Below are positions 1-8,160 of a stretch of DNA of 14,769 nt, in pieces; position 1 is the stretch's first letter; the number at the start of each line of letters is the position of its first letter. The stretch comes from Brevipalpus yothersi (taxonomy: Eukaryota; Arthropoda; Arachnida; Trombidiformes; Tenuipalpidae). Both the position numbers and the translations under genes were made by a program. Location of the stretch: contig QZCP01000534.1 of the NCBI GenBank assembly GCA_003956705.1, positions 212,488-227,256 on the forward strand, written 5' to 3'. The notes beneath the pieces are model-generated. The model did not search any database, was not told the DNA's origin, and saw nothing but the letters and a program-made list of their open reading frames with translations.

Positions 1-73
<73 letters not shown>
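1..73. repeat. (TC)n microsatellite at window start
   Basis: About 36 uninterrupted TC units from the first base. The true repeat is longer than shown because the window begins inside it. On the Lim1 (minus) strand it reads (GA)n. It is followed by TTACAGAG and unique sequence. Confidence 0.97.
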
Positions 74-77
<4 letters not shown>

Positions 78-1190
78 GAGACTTCTCACTTGCATGTCAT
101 TTGAAAACCTTCCCTATACCCTGTCAATGCATTGCAACTCGACTTGCTTCGCTTCCTTCACTTTGAATTACTATTTCCATATTCATGATGAATGTAGGAT
201 GAATCAGAGAAAAACATCACACCATGAAAAGGCTGGCAAACCTTTCAGTCCAAAGTCAATGTGGGTGGAAAGGCGCAAAAGAGAAGGCTGAAGATATGGA
301 AGAAGAAAAAGATGAAGATCAACAGGGAATAATAAACCACAGATCGTTGAAATCATCATAATCTCAATGGGAAAATAAAGTGATCTCGACAGCTAATCTG
401 ATTTGGCAGACCATGAAAAGCTCATAGAAATGTACACACACACAAACATATACACACAAAACCACAATCGGACACACAACCTCGACCTCGCAATAGCCGT
501 CCAATGTATTCAACCACTCAGATAGGAAAAATCTGTCAACCCTTGATGAGTGATTCTGATTATATTGTAGGAATAGTATTGATTTTGACAAGGTAACCAA
601 TTCATCTTTGGCCTTTGATGAATTTTATTGGCATGTTTTGCGTGAACAAAATCAAGTTGGCCAGTCATAAATGTCAAAATTTCCACTCAAATATTGATCC
701 TATTTGATATCTCTCACAGAAACTTTACGGAATAGCTGAATGAGAAGTATACAGACACTTCGCGAACTCTTCATGCTCTAATGGACTTATCAAGTTCGAG
801 AAATTCTGAGAGTTCATGCGATCGTGTCATTGGATATCATCCTTTCGAAGACATAGTTCTAGAAGCTATACTAAAATATAGTCATCGAGCATAAGTAGGA
901 ATTATTCCCAAGGAATACACGTAAAGAATGATTTCTGTGAAGAGCTAATCGAAAGAAATTTTGCAATTAGTTGCACAACAGGACTTGGTGTCAGCCATCT
1001 TGTTGCCACACTCAAATAACCTTATCATAAAGGTGCCTTCGGTAAGATAGAGAAAGAGATGAAGATTAAAGTAGGAGCAAGTAGAAGGAATCATCATTCA
1101 TTTCAATACTGGAGGCTAAGAACTTTATGTTTATGCTCTACTAATCATTGCTCTTTTCTTGTCACTTGAGCCTATTTTGTGAATCTTTCT
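74..1190. other. Non-coding stretch, no gene seen
   Basis: AT-rich unique sequence. It contains a CA-rich patch at about 432-470 and a 7-base inverted repeat (GAACTCT / AGAGTTC) within about 760-820. Open frames here (for example 94-291 on plus and 364-600 on minus) have no recognisable domain and biased composition. Probably Lim1 intron. Confidence 0.5.
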
Positions 1191-1206
1191 TCTCTCTCTC
1201 TCTCTC
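1191..1206. repeat. Short (TC)8 microsatellite
   Basis: Eight TC units, followed by ATTTTATTTC. A looser pyrimidine-rich region continues at about 1366-1420 (CTTTCTCTC-type). On the minus strand it reads (GA)8. Confidence 0.9.
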
Positions 1207-1956
1207 ATTTTATTTCACCTTTTCAAGTATCAACCAAGCTTTTCTCACAAAACACAACCCTTGAAGGTGTCTTTTGAGCCCCTCACAAAAATACGATCGC
1301 CCATTCCTACTACACTGAGTATACGTATAAGTGTATACTTTATGCAAAGCGCACTTGGATACTCCTTATTCTTCTACTTTCTCTCTTTCTTTTTCTCTCT
1401 CTTTCTATTCTTTCTATACAGAACCACAAGCGTTATTCCCTTTTCAGAAGGAGGACTTTTCTCAGTTGTTTGGTGAAAGCCTTCCTCTAAACGAAAACTA
1501 AGTCATGCAGCAAGAAGGAAGCAGAAAACCCAGAAGTGGATTAGGGTGCCTGTTGTTGCCCTTTTCAATACTTCAATTGATTCGCTGACCAAGCACATTA
1601 GCGTCCTTTATATACACACACACATACTATATGAGTGGCCACAGTGCTGAGTGCTGAGGTGATCTGCTGTGAGGCTATAAACTATTGCCGAACACTACAA
1701 GGAACACACACACGATTGGTGATGCTGGGCATCCTTTGAAGGGTCCCTATTTGATTTCGTTAAATTGAATTTTCACTCGACCTATTCAGTGAACTACTTG
1801 ACGGTCATTTTATCCGTGCATACAAAGTCGATACAACAGAGAAAAAGAAAGAAAGAGAGAGAGAGACAGCTTTCAATAGGATATAGTCAAGAATGGTAAG
1901 TTAGATTGTATCCACTGTATGTGTGTGTATATATGTTTTTGAATGAGAGGATTTAT
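1207..1956. other. Non-coding stretch between TC tract and Lim1 exon
   Basis: Unique AT-rich DNA with a pyrimidine-rich patch (about 1366-1420), a CA run (about 1613-1625), a purine patch ending in a short GA run (about 1853-1867) and a TG/TA run (about 1919-1935). On the plus strand ATG at 1893-1895 is followed directly by GTAAGT, which resembles a start codon ending at a donor, but nothing else supports a gene there. Probably Lim1 intron. Confidence 0.5.
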
Positions 1957-1962
1957 TCTTAC
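1957..1962 (-). other. 5' splice donor of the Lim1 exon
   Basis: The minus strand reads TCGG|GTAAGA, with GT at 1962-1961, a close match to the GTRAGT consensus. The cut leaves the reading frame in phase 1 after FNYFS. A donor a few bases away is possible, but no other GT here gives as good a context before the frame loses resemblance to Lim1. If the intron were retained, 20 more codons, KTYIHTHT-like and partly from a CA repeat, would precede a TAA at 1903-1901. Confidence 0.75.
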
Positions 1963-2140
1963 CCGAAAAATAGTTAAAATGATGTGCCATATCTCCACTA
2001 TCCTCTATACCATCGTGCGGTTGACCTGGCCTCAAGGATCGCATCACGCGCCTTGGACTTCGCATGAAATGACGTCGAGCATTGTGTATGCCCATGTGTT
2101 TCATTCGACGCTCTTTTGAACGGCGATTTTGGAACCATAC
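1963..2140 (-). CDS. Lim1: Internal exon of a Lim1 (Lhx1/5-class) LIM-homeodomain transcription factor
   Basis: Seen: a 178-base exon of 59 codons plus one base (phase 0 in, phase 1 out). It opens with VWFQNRRSKERRMK, the C-terminal part of homeodomain helix 3 (residues 47-60), including W48, F49, Q50, N51 and R53. HMGIHNARRHFMRSPRRV and then MRSLRPGQPHDGIEDS follow, ending ...HHFNYFS plus the first base of a Gly/Asp/Glu/Ala/Val codon. Known: the RRSKERRMK ending and the ARRH..RSPRR block mark the Lim1/Lhx1/Lhx5/lin-11 class. Apterous, Lmx, Islet, Lhx3 and Lhx6/8 have different residues after WFQN. Such proteins are nuclear DNA-binding factors with two N-terminal LIM domains that bind LDB/Chip cofactors, and they act in neural and appendage or head patterning. 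Inference: the LIM domains and homeodomain helices 1-2 lie upstream of the window's far end, and the C-terminus lies below base 1. The frame stays open past both splice sites, so the surrounding 300-base open frame is not a gene by itself. An intact splice structure argues against a processed pseudogene. Confidence 0.93.
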
Positions 2141-2189
2141 CTGAGTGGTTAGGAGAAAAAGAGAGGAAGAGAGAGAGAGAGAAAAAAAA
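2141..2189 (-). other. 3' splice acceptor and polypyrimidine tract of the Lim1 exon
   Basis: Read on the minus strand, an uninterrupted 39-base pyrimidine run (complement of the purine run 2151-2189) leads to CTAACCACTCAG, whose AG lies at 2142-2141. The exon begins at 2140 with GTA for Val47. This is a textbook acceptor and fixes the exon start. A CTAAC occurs at 2152-2148, but its A is only about 8 bases from the exon, so it is probably too close to be the branch point. The true branch site is more likely upstream of the pyrimidine tract. Part of the tract is itself a short TC microsatellite (GA on the plus strand at 2168-2182), so its length may vary between individuals. Confidence 0.85.
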
Positions 2190-2430
2190 TATATAACCAC
2201 TGATTATTTAGTTCCTTTGGTGGCTAGGTTAGGTAGGCAATGCGATCGGTTTGTAGAAAAAAAATTTCTCTTGTAACTTTATGTGTGTACTAGATCTACC
2301 TTTCCGAAAGAATCTCAACAATCGAAAATTAGAGTGAAGAAAGGTATCAATTCACACATTCATTCATTTTGGACAAAAAATCGTGGGCCTGAATCAAAAT
2401 AATCAATATAAAAAGAAAAAGAAAGAAAGA

Positions 2431-2437
<7 letters not shown>

Positions 2438-2482
<45 letters not shown>
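2438..2482. repeat. (GA)n microsatellite
   Basis: About 22 uninterrupted GA units, preceded by purine-only AAAAAGAAAGAAAG sequence. On the Lim1 transcript strand it is a (UC)n tract about 300 bases upstream of the exon. Apparent Ser-Leu open frames through it are artefacts of the repeat. Confidence 0.97.
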
Positions 2483-2487
<5 letters not shown>

Positions 2488-4033
2488 GGAAAAAGGTAAG
2501 GAATTGTAAAATAAATATGCGTTTCACTACAAGGCTCAAAATAAAGGTGAAAAAGAGTTGAAAAAAGAGAGCCCACTCGAAAAATGGGCGCGTTAGCTTG
2601 AATATTTATGCAAGCAGTCAAAGCTCATTATTACATCTGTAAAATGGGAAGTGGGTTATTGAGATGCATCAAAATGCTTATAAGCATTTTTAAATTGTTT
2701 AAATTGATGTTACATGATAGTGAACGATAATAACAGTCTAGCCGAATTAAGGTGAGAAGAAAGTGAGAGTTCTCAATCGATCCTCTCGCTCTCGAAGATC
2801 AATAATTTCTCAATGAGTTTTTCCTTTTCATTGATCATGGAAATTAGCTCAATTTTTTGAACACAGTATCGCATTTTTGGTACAATGTGATACTTTTACC
2901 AGTAGTAAAATTGCACACATTCCAGTTCATCCTCTGCCCAGTTATTCACCCCAAACATTCGGCAAAAACTGAGGCACGATAAAGTGCCAAATCCACATCT
3001 CATCGGGATGCTGTATCATCATCAAACTATTCATCCCAATGGCACACGTGAGTACAGTTTACTGTCAAACAGTGGTTTTGACGGCCACATCAATGGAAGT
3101 GGCTCGAAAATCGAGAGAAGAAAATGAAGAAGAAGAGAAAGAAAGATAGAGAGCCTCTTCAGAGACATAAGCGTTTTTCGGCAAGCGTCATGATTATTCC
3201 ACATGGATGCTACCCATGAGTATTCCATGTCCTTTGATAATGTGAGCTTTCAAAACCACCGAATCTTTTGGTCCTCTGTTTCTAACTCTCTGTCTCCTAT
3301 GTACCATTCTTTTTCTACTTGATTCTCTCTTGCAAATCCGCCTCAATGCTTCACCTTCACTGATCTGTCATGTGTTGAACCTCCCATTGGACCCTTCCTC
3401 TTTCTTTCCATCTTCTACTCATTTCCGATCATCTTTACCCATCATCTTCACATTTCTCTTCCACAAGACCATTCCAACTTCAGTATCAAAAGTCGCAAGT
3501 GTGTTCTGCAATTTTGAGAACAACAATAATCACACTAGAGAGTAAAAGAAATTTCAAAATTTCTAAGCCACTGGACTGAACTTAGTTGTGTGTCGAATTT
3601 ACAATATACTATAAGAAACTTGCGACTTGAAATGGAATTGATAGAAGACGGGTATTAGAGAAGTTCAGTAATCTTGGAAAATTTTGCTGCGAATGTTAAC
3701 AAGAGGGTTGAAACATTTAGTTCATCTAAAATATTCCAGTATTTGAGCATGTATAATGTCATATTTCGAATAAATTCAGTGACATTCATAAATACAGCTA
3801 CTGATATTCCTAGTTTCTTTACGCATCTTGATGGATCCACTACGATTGAGTCTTGGTACAGCTATCGATTGTCATTACAAACAATAAAGTTGAAGTGAAT
3901 TGAGTCCCCTTGATCGCTTCCTTTTCATCAAACTCATCACAGTAATCCTCTGAAGTACATGGCAGTATCAGAACAATCTGTTTAAAGTCTTACACTGTTT
4001 CTAAATCGTCTAGAAACTGGAAATTTGAGTCAT
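2483..4033. other. Non-coding stretch, no gene seen
   Basis: AT-rich unique DNA holding the 2671-2690 palindrome and a pyrimidine-rich patch at about 3260-3480. Overlapping short open frames on both strands (3330-3545 plus, 3655-3840 minus, 3674-3898 plus) have no recognised motif. Probably Lim1 intron. Confidence 0.45.
2671..2690. repeat. 20-base perfect palindrome
   Basis: AAAATGCTTATAAGCATTTT is exactly its own reverse complement, with no spacer. It could be a dimer-protein binding site or chance in AT-rich DNA. No flanking duplication was seen that would mark a transposon end. Confidence 0.9.
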
Positions 4034-4511
4034 TTAATAGCTTAAAGTTCCATGGTAATCGATTTTCTCCTATTGATCTATGCCTCTTTGAATATCATAG
4101 TAAGTACCTACTTCACAGACTTCATCAGTGTCAAAGGGAATTGTGAAATTTTTCCAGTCAATATTGGAAATCATCTGGGAAGGATATTCAAATTCACCCT
4201 TTTCTTACTTTGTGAACATTACAGTTCATCATGTAAGGGATGGATTTTGTAGACACTTTCTCAAGCAACTCAATGGTAATCGATTTCTTTCCGTCTTATT
4301 GTCCGAAATACATTGTAAGGTGTCTAAATCCGACAGTATCATGATAAATGTTGTTCAGAGAATCCAGAGTGAAACAATCAATCTCATGATGGGGATTTCC
4401 ATGTAAATCAAGTGATTTTCCCAGAACATTCTCATCAAGTTGATGAAATGGAAAAACTGTGCATTTGAGATCAGCTAGCATATGGATGCAATGCTTGAAT
4501 GTAACGGTCAA
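4034..4511 (-). pseudogene. Possible decayed coding sequence, family unknown
   Basis: Seen on the minus strand: an open frame of 71 codons from a TTG at 4511 (contains DENVLGKSLDLHGNPHHEID) to TAA at 4296. It continues in the same frame for 33 codons (DGKKSITIELLEKVSTKS...) to a TGA at 4194. A shift into another frame then gives 41 codons (EFEYPSQMISNIDWKNFTIP...CEVGTYYDIQRGIDQ) to a TAG at 4070 and 11 more to TAA at 4034. Residue use looks protein-like rather than low-complexity. I do not recognise a family. The plus strand over the same bases also has a 92-codon open frame (4128-4406), which weakens the case. In a window this size such a frame could arise by chance, so this is only a candidate for a broken transposon or gene fragment. 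Confidence 0.22.
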
Positions 4512-4942
4512 AAGTCAAATTGATATTTGTGTAATGAAGTTTGACCAATGAAGATACTTTTCAAGTATCTTTTCTCGCTCTCGATATATGACTGAAGAAA
4601 TTTAATCCATTGTCAATTTGAAAATGACTACACTGTACTTCATTGCGAGTAAGGCGCTCAGTCTTGCATTTGGTTAGGAAGAAATTTATTCTCTCTTCGT
4701 TTCGAAGATATCAAAACGTTTCCATTATGATAGTAGGTTATCATGGGAAGAAAAAAATTTGTGAGAGAAGGAGAACAATTTATTCTCAAGATCGTTCTTT
4801 ATCCAGAAAAAGAATCGATCGATTCTCCTTAAGGCTAGTGAATAAAACTCTAGACAATACTTTTTTATTTTTTTCTCTTCTCAAAGCTTTTTTCTTATCT
4901 TCTCATTGGCTGATGAACATTTCTTGTGAGCAGGAAGAATGA

Positions 4943-4949
<7 letters not shown>
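4512..4949. other. Non-coding stretch with two palindromes
   Basis: Contains the 4551-4571 hairpin and a 16-base perfect palindrome AGAATCGATCGATTCT at 4811-4826. A 99-codon plus-strand open frame (4643-4942) ends in polypyrimidine and purine sequence and has no recognisable domain, so it is not called as a gene. Confidence 0.45.
4551..4571. repeat. Short perfect hairpin (9-base stem)
   Basis: AAGATACTT and its exact complement AAGTATCTT are separated by three bases. This tight hairpin could form in either strand's RNA. There is no T-run arrangement of bacterial terminator type, and that would not be expected here. Confidence 0.85.

Positions 4950-4989
<40 letters not shown>
4950..4989. repeat. 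(GA)n microsatellite
   Basis: About 20 GA units, followed by AAATAAATAAATGG. First of three large dinucleotide tracts within 500 bases (4950-5449) that alternate in strand: GA, TC, GA. Confidence 0.97.
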
Positions 4990-4993
<4 letters not shown>

Positions 4994-5101
4994 AATAAAT
5001 GGAAGAAAATACATTTATCAGTGTATTTTACCCATGAAGCTCAAATATTTCTACTCACTACTGTTGCTAATTTTTCATTCACAATTACCTATCAGGAAAG
5101 A

Positions 5102-5104
<3 letters not shown>

Positions 5105-5156
<52 letters not shown>
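5105..5156. repeat. (CT)n microsatellite
   Basis: 26 uninterrupted CT units. Middle member of the GA-TC-GA cluster, complementary to both flanking tracts. The two Leu/Ser-repeat open frames through it are repeat artefacts. Confidence 0.97.
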
Positions 5157-5158
<2 letters not shown>

Positions 5159-5375
5159 ACTCAGTTTTTCTTCCATTTCCATGTCTACAACTCAAGATCA
5201 GGAAACTATCGATTATCCTTCTCAAACAAGGGTTACATTAGCTTCTGTGTATAAGTGTGTACTCATGAATGAACAAAAGTCAACACTGGAAGTCATAATG
5301 TTCCATGATTCCGGTGATTCTAGAATGCGACAGGAAAAAAGAAGAATGAAGAGAGAGAGATAGCGAGTGAGAAAG

Positions 5376-5377
<2 letters not shown>

Positions 5378-5449
<72 letters not shown>
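5378..5449. repeat. (AG)n microsatellite
   Basis: About 36 AG units, the longest internal tract of the window, with a further short GAGAGAGAGA at 5351-5360 just before it. Third member of the alternating cluster. Confidence 0.97.
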
Positions 5450-5451
<2 letters not shown>

Positions 5452-6216
5452 AATGATGAGGAGAGAGAAGGGAGCGCAAAAAAGGATGAAAACAGTGATG
5501 ATAGCTCAGCATCCTTATGATCATCATCACCACGTCGAGACATCGAGATAGACTTTGGCACTCAAAATCAAGGCTCATTCATAAGATTAAATGACTATTA
5601 TTCTTTCTCTCTCCAATGGACACTCCAAGCACCATTCAGAATATTCTTCTTCTTCTTCTTCCTTCTCCTACTCCTCTTATATTCATCTATGAACACACAA
5701 GAGATTATGGATTAATCACTTATGACACGCACAAAGAGTTAACCCTTTCTCATTGTCATGCTTGAAATGATGTTGATATGACCACTTTCGTTGCTGCTCA
5801 TCCATGGATAGATTTGAGCAAACATAAAATTCTACCAGAACGATATTTTCCCATCATCCTATGTGGGTACTGTGAGTATTTGTACACATACATGTGCCTA
5901 CTTTCTCCCTCTCTCTTCCTATAGAAAATGTTTATCATGTTACATGAGAAACAAGATAGATGAGATCTCAAAATTTTTCTCCAATCATGATCATAGATAT
6001 ATTCTCATGAGAATCATGTAACGCTACATATATATATCTGTGTGCATTCACTATAAATATCTAGACATGAGGAAGATGCCTTATGGTGATGATAAGGATG
6101 ACATGAAATGGTTGCCAAAAATAAAGGATGGCGAAAAGATGGAAAAGAAGAAGAGAAGAGTATGAATCAATGATGAGATGAGAGATGAATAGTTCTCACA
6201 TGTTTGGTCAAATTCG

Positions 6217-6220
<4 letters not shown>
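5450..6220. other. Non-coding stretch, no gene seen
   Basis: AT-rich unique DNA with a (TTC)n run of about six units at 5644-5661 that blends into CTTCTCCTACTCC, and an alternating TA run near 6027-6038. No coding or RNA gene signal recognised. Confidence 0.5.

Positions 6221-6247
<27 letters not shown>
6221..6247. repeat. (TC)n microsatellite
   Basis: About 13 TC units, then pyrimidine-rich non-perfect sequence to about 6285. Confidence 0.96.
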
Positions 6248-6467
6248 GGATGATCATCTTTCCATCTCTTTCTCTTCCCATCTCTGCCTATACTGACTAT
6301 CATTCCAATCAGAAGCATCATGAATTGAGAATGAAGTGTGAGTTGTTAAGGTTGACCACCATCGAAAGTGATACAGACTATCAGAGAATTAAACCGAATA
6401 TATATCCAGAACATGAACATGGTTAGTGATCGATTGGCCACCAGCCGTTGATTTCTTCTGTATCGTT

Positions 6468-6474
6468 CTATCTA

Positions 6475-6524
<50 letters not shown>
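6468..6524. repeat. Compound (CTAT)n-(TC)n microsatellite
   Basis: Three to four CTAT/TATC units at 6468-6480 run directly into a (TC)n tract at 6480-6524, interrupted once by TTTCTC. Compound repeats of this type arise by slippage and point mutation. Confidence 0.94.
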
Positions 6525-7263
6525 ACTTCCAAATGCTCATGAGAATCACGCTTTCTGGCTGCTTGTGAGAAGTGCAAATTTTCGTGATATTCGTGATCCA
6601 TGGTTAAAGCGAGATTCAAAATTTTTCACGCCACATACACAGCCAAATGCACGCTCATCTGATCAGTGAAACCTCTTCTCCATCACACATACATATACAC
6701 ACATGTACCATGTATCAGGCATCACTTGCCACGATTGGCTGGGCTTCTATCACTTTATCAACATACATTTCTCGCTCATCAGTTTTGCTTGAGATGGAAA
6801 ATTTTCAGCCCAAAATCATCCTTTTTCGCTACTGTCTGAAGGAAGAGAGAGAGAGCGAAAATTCTTCCAGGAGCAAGGATGAAAGAGAGCGAAAAAAACA
6901 ACAAATTTTTGCAGATTAAAAGATGAAGATTTTACTTGACATGCAATTCGAAATAAGAGAGAGAAATGATTTTCAAATGGATAACATCTGCATGGAAATG
7001 ATATTTTTCTCAATGAAAATTGAGGCAATAAAAACAAAAAAGTTTCTCAGGTATGCGCACGTTGGAATGTGCAATATAGCGCGATCTTGGAATCAGAGAG
7101 AGAGAGAGAGAAACAGTTTGCCATCTCAATATGATCAGGTTAATTTGAATAATATGATAAATGATAGGCTACATGATGATGTCAATTGAGTTGATCTCAT
7201 CTGAAGTGAGTGAAGGCTAGAGAGATGTTGATGATACAAGCAGAGCAAGTATCATGCTCCACA
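6525..7263. other. Non-coding stretch, no gene seen
   Basis: Contains a CA/TA patch (about 6684-6705), purine patches (about 6840-6855) and a short (AG)n run at 7095-7111. Open frames on both strands (6647-6919 plus, 6816-7037 minus, 6923-7189 plus) overlap each other and show no domain. Confidence 0.5.
7095..7111. repeat. Short (AG)8 microsatellite
   Basis: About eight AG units between AATC and AAACAG. Confidence 0.9.
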
Positions 7264-8160
7264 GATTGACAGCAGTTGGATAGAGAAGAAGAGCGAAGGA
7301 AAAAGAAAAGAAATGACAAGAAAAGGTTGGCAAAAGATGCGTACAAAAGTCAGAGAAGCTGATGTAGCGTTGAATTGTCAGCGCGACACAAGAGTGGAAG
7401 AGGAAAGAGCAAATGGGATTAGATGTGATCACTTGACATGCGTCATGGATGCTGAGAAAGGAAAAAAAGAAGAAGAGATGTCAAAGCTGATAGTGGGAAA
7501 AACATTTGATAGAAGAAGTAAGAAGAAAAAGACGGAGAGAGAGAGAGAAAAGTCGATATGGATAGATGCATGGATTGTTTCCAGTAAGACTGTCTAGATA
7601 TTGATGAAACTTTTATTCAGCAAGTAATTGATGAAATGAGTCCGCTTGAATAACCTTGAGAAGCTCATTGAGATGCAAAAAATTGGAGAGTAAGAGTGAA
7701 GAAAAAGAACAATGTGTGAATAGGTGTTTGTGTGTGTGTGTGAGTGATCAAAGATTATCTATGGAAGAAAGTAGTCTAAATTTTCTTTCCAAGTCTGAGG
7801 TCCTATTTTTTTACACATTATCATCAAACAGAATGGGGAAGTTGAAGAAGAAAGAGAGAATGAGCGAGAGAGAAATTGCAAAGAAGAAGAAGAGTAAGAT
7901 ATGAGAGGAAGATGAGAAGGAGAAGACGAAAAGAAGATGGAAAGACAGCACGAAAGTAGATAACGTCAAACGGTTGCGAATTGTGGAAAAATGAGTCCAA
8001 AAGAAAGAATACAGAAGAAAAGCGAAGAATCTGATAGTGAAAGTGGAATAGGGAGAGAGAGAATTGCAGAGGAGGATGTTGCACGGATGGATGTGGATGG
8101 GATATGTGAGGCAAGAGAGAGAGAGAAAAGATGCGGAAAGAATGAGATGATAATCGGGCA
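7264..8160. repeat. Purine-skewed low-complexity block
   Basis: About 900 bases in which the plus strand is dominated by A and G (AAGAAGAAAGAGAG-type words) without being a pure tandem repeat. A short TG run lies at about 7728-7742. The longest open frame of the window (136 codons, minus, 8221-7811) and two others in the other minus frames all lie here. All three minus frames being open at once is a consequence of the base skew, not of coding. Confidence 0.75.

Larger units (their letters stand above)
1..1962 (-). other. Inferred 3'-side intron of Lim1 (partial, runs off the window)
   Basis: After the phase-1 donor at 1962 the gene needs at least one more exon for the Pro/Gly/Ser-rich C-terminus typical of Lhx1/5 proteins. 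I saw no convincing one. An acceptor-like CTTCAG with a good pyrimidine tract sits at about 287-320 on the minus strand, but in the required phase it gives only about nine codons before a stop, so I do not call it. The next exon is probably beyond base 1. Confidence 0.45.

Noticed and set aside
286..320. Acceptor-like CTTCAG with pyrimidine tract as the next Lim1 exon
   Set aside because: In the phase set by the 1962 donor it encodes only about nine residues before a stop, with no resemblance to the Lhx1/5 C-terminus.
364..600. 78-codon minus-strand frame with VCVYVCVCVH
   Set aside because: The VCVYVCV part is a CA/TG repeat, and the rest has no recognised family or credible splice structure in the Lim1 phase.
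1901..2200. 99-codon minus-strand open frame as a complete small protein
   Set aside because: Only 1963-2140 matches Lim1. The N-terminal FSLSLSSSLFLL part is the pyrimidine tract of the intron and the KTYIHTHT end is intron beyond the GTAAGA donor.
2403..2621. 72-codon minus-strand frame with Ser-Leu repeat
   Set aside because: It is a microsatellite artefact inside the Lim1 intron. No homeodomain or LIM residues are present.
4052..4290. GGTAATCGATTT occurring twice (about 4054 and 4275) as ends of a duplicated or mobile unit
   Set aside because: The match does not extend beyond about a dozen bases on either side, so it is probably chance.
4643..4942. 99-codon plus-strand open frame
   Set aside because: No recognisable domain. 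Its end runs into polypyrimidine and polypurine sequence, and there is no supporting splice or promoter context.
5034..5561. Open frames of 77 to 109 codons with long Ser-Leu runs
   Set aside because: They are translations of the (TC)n/(GA)n microsatellites with short random flanks.
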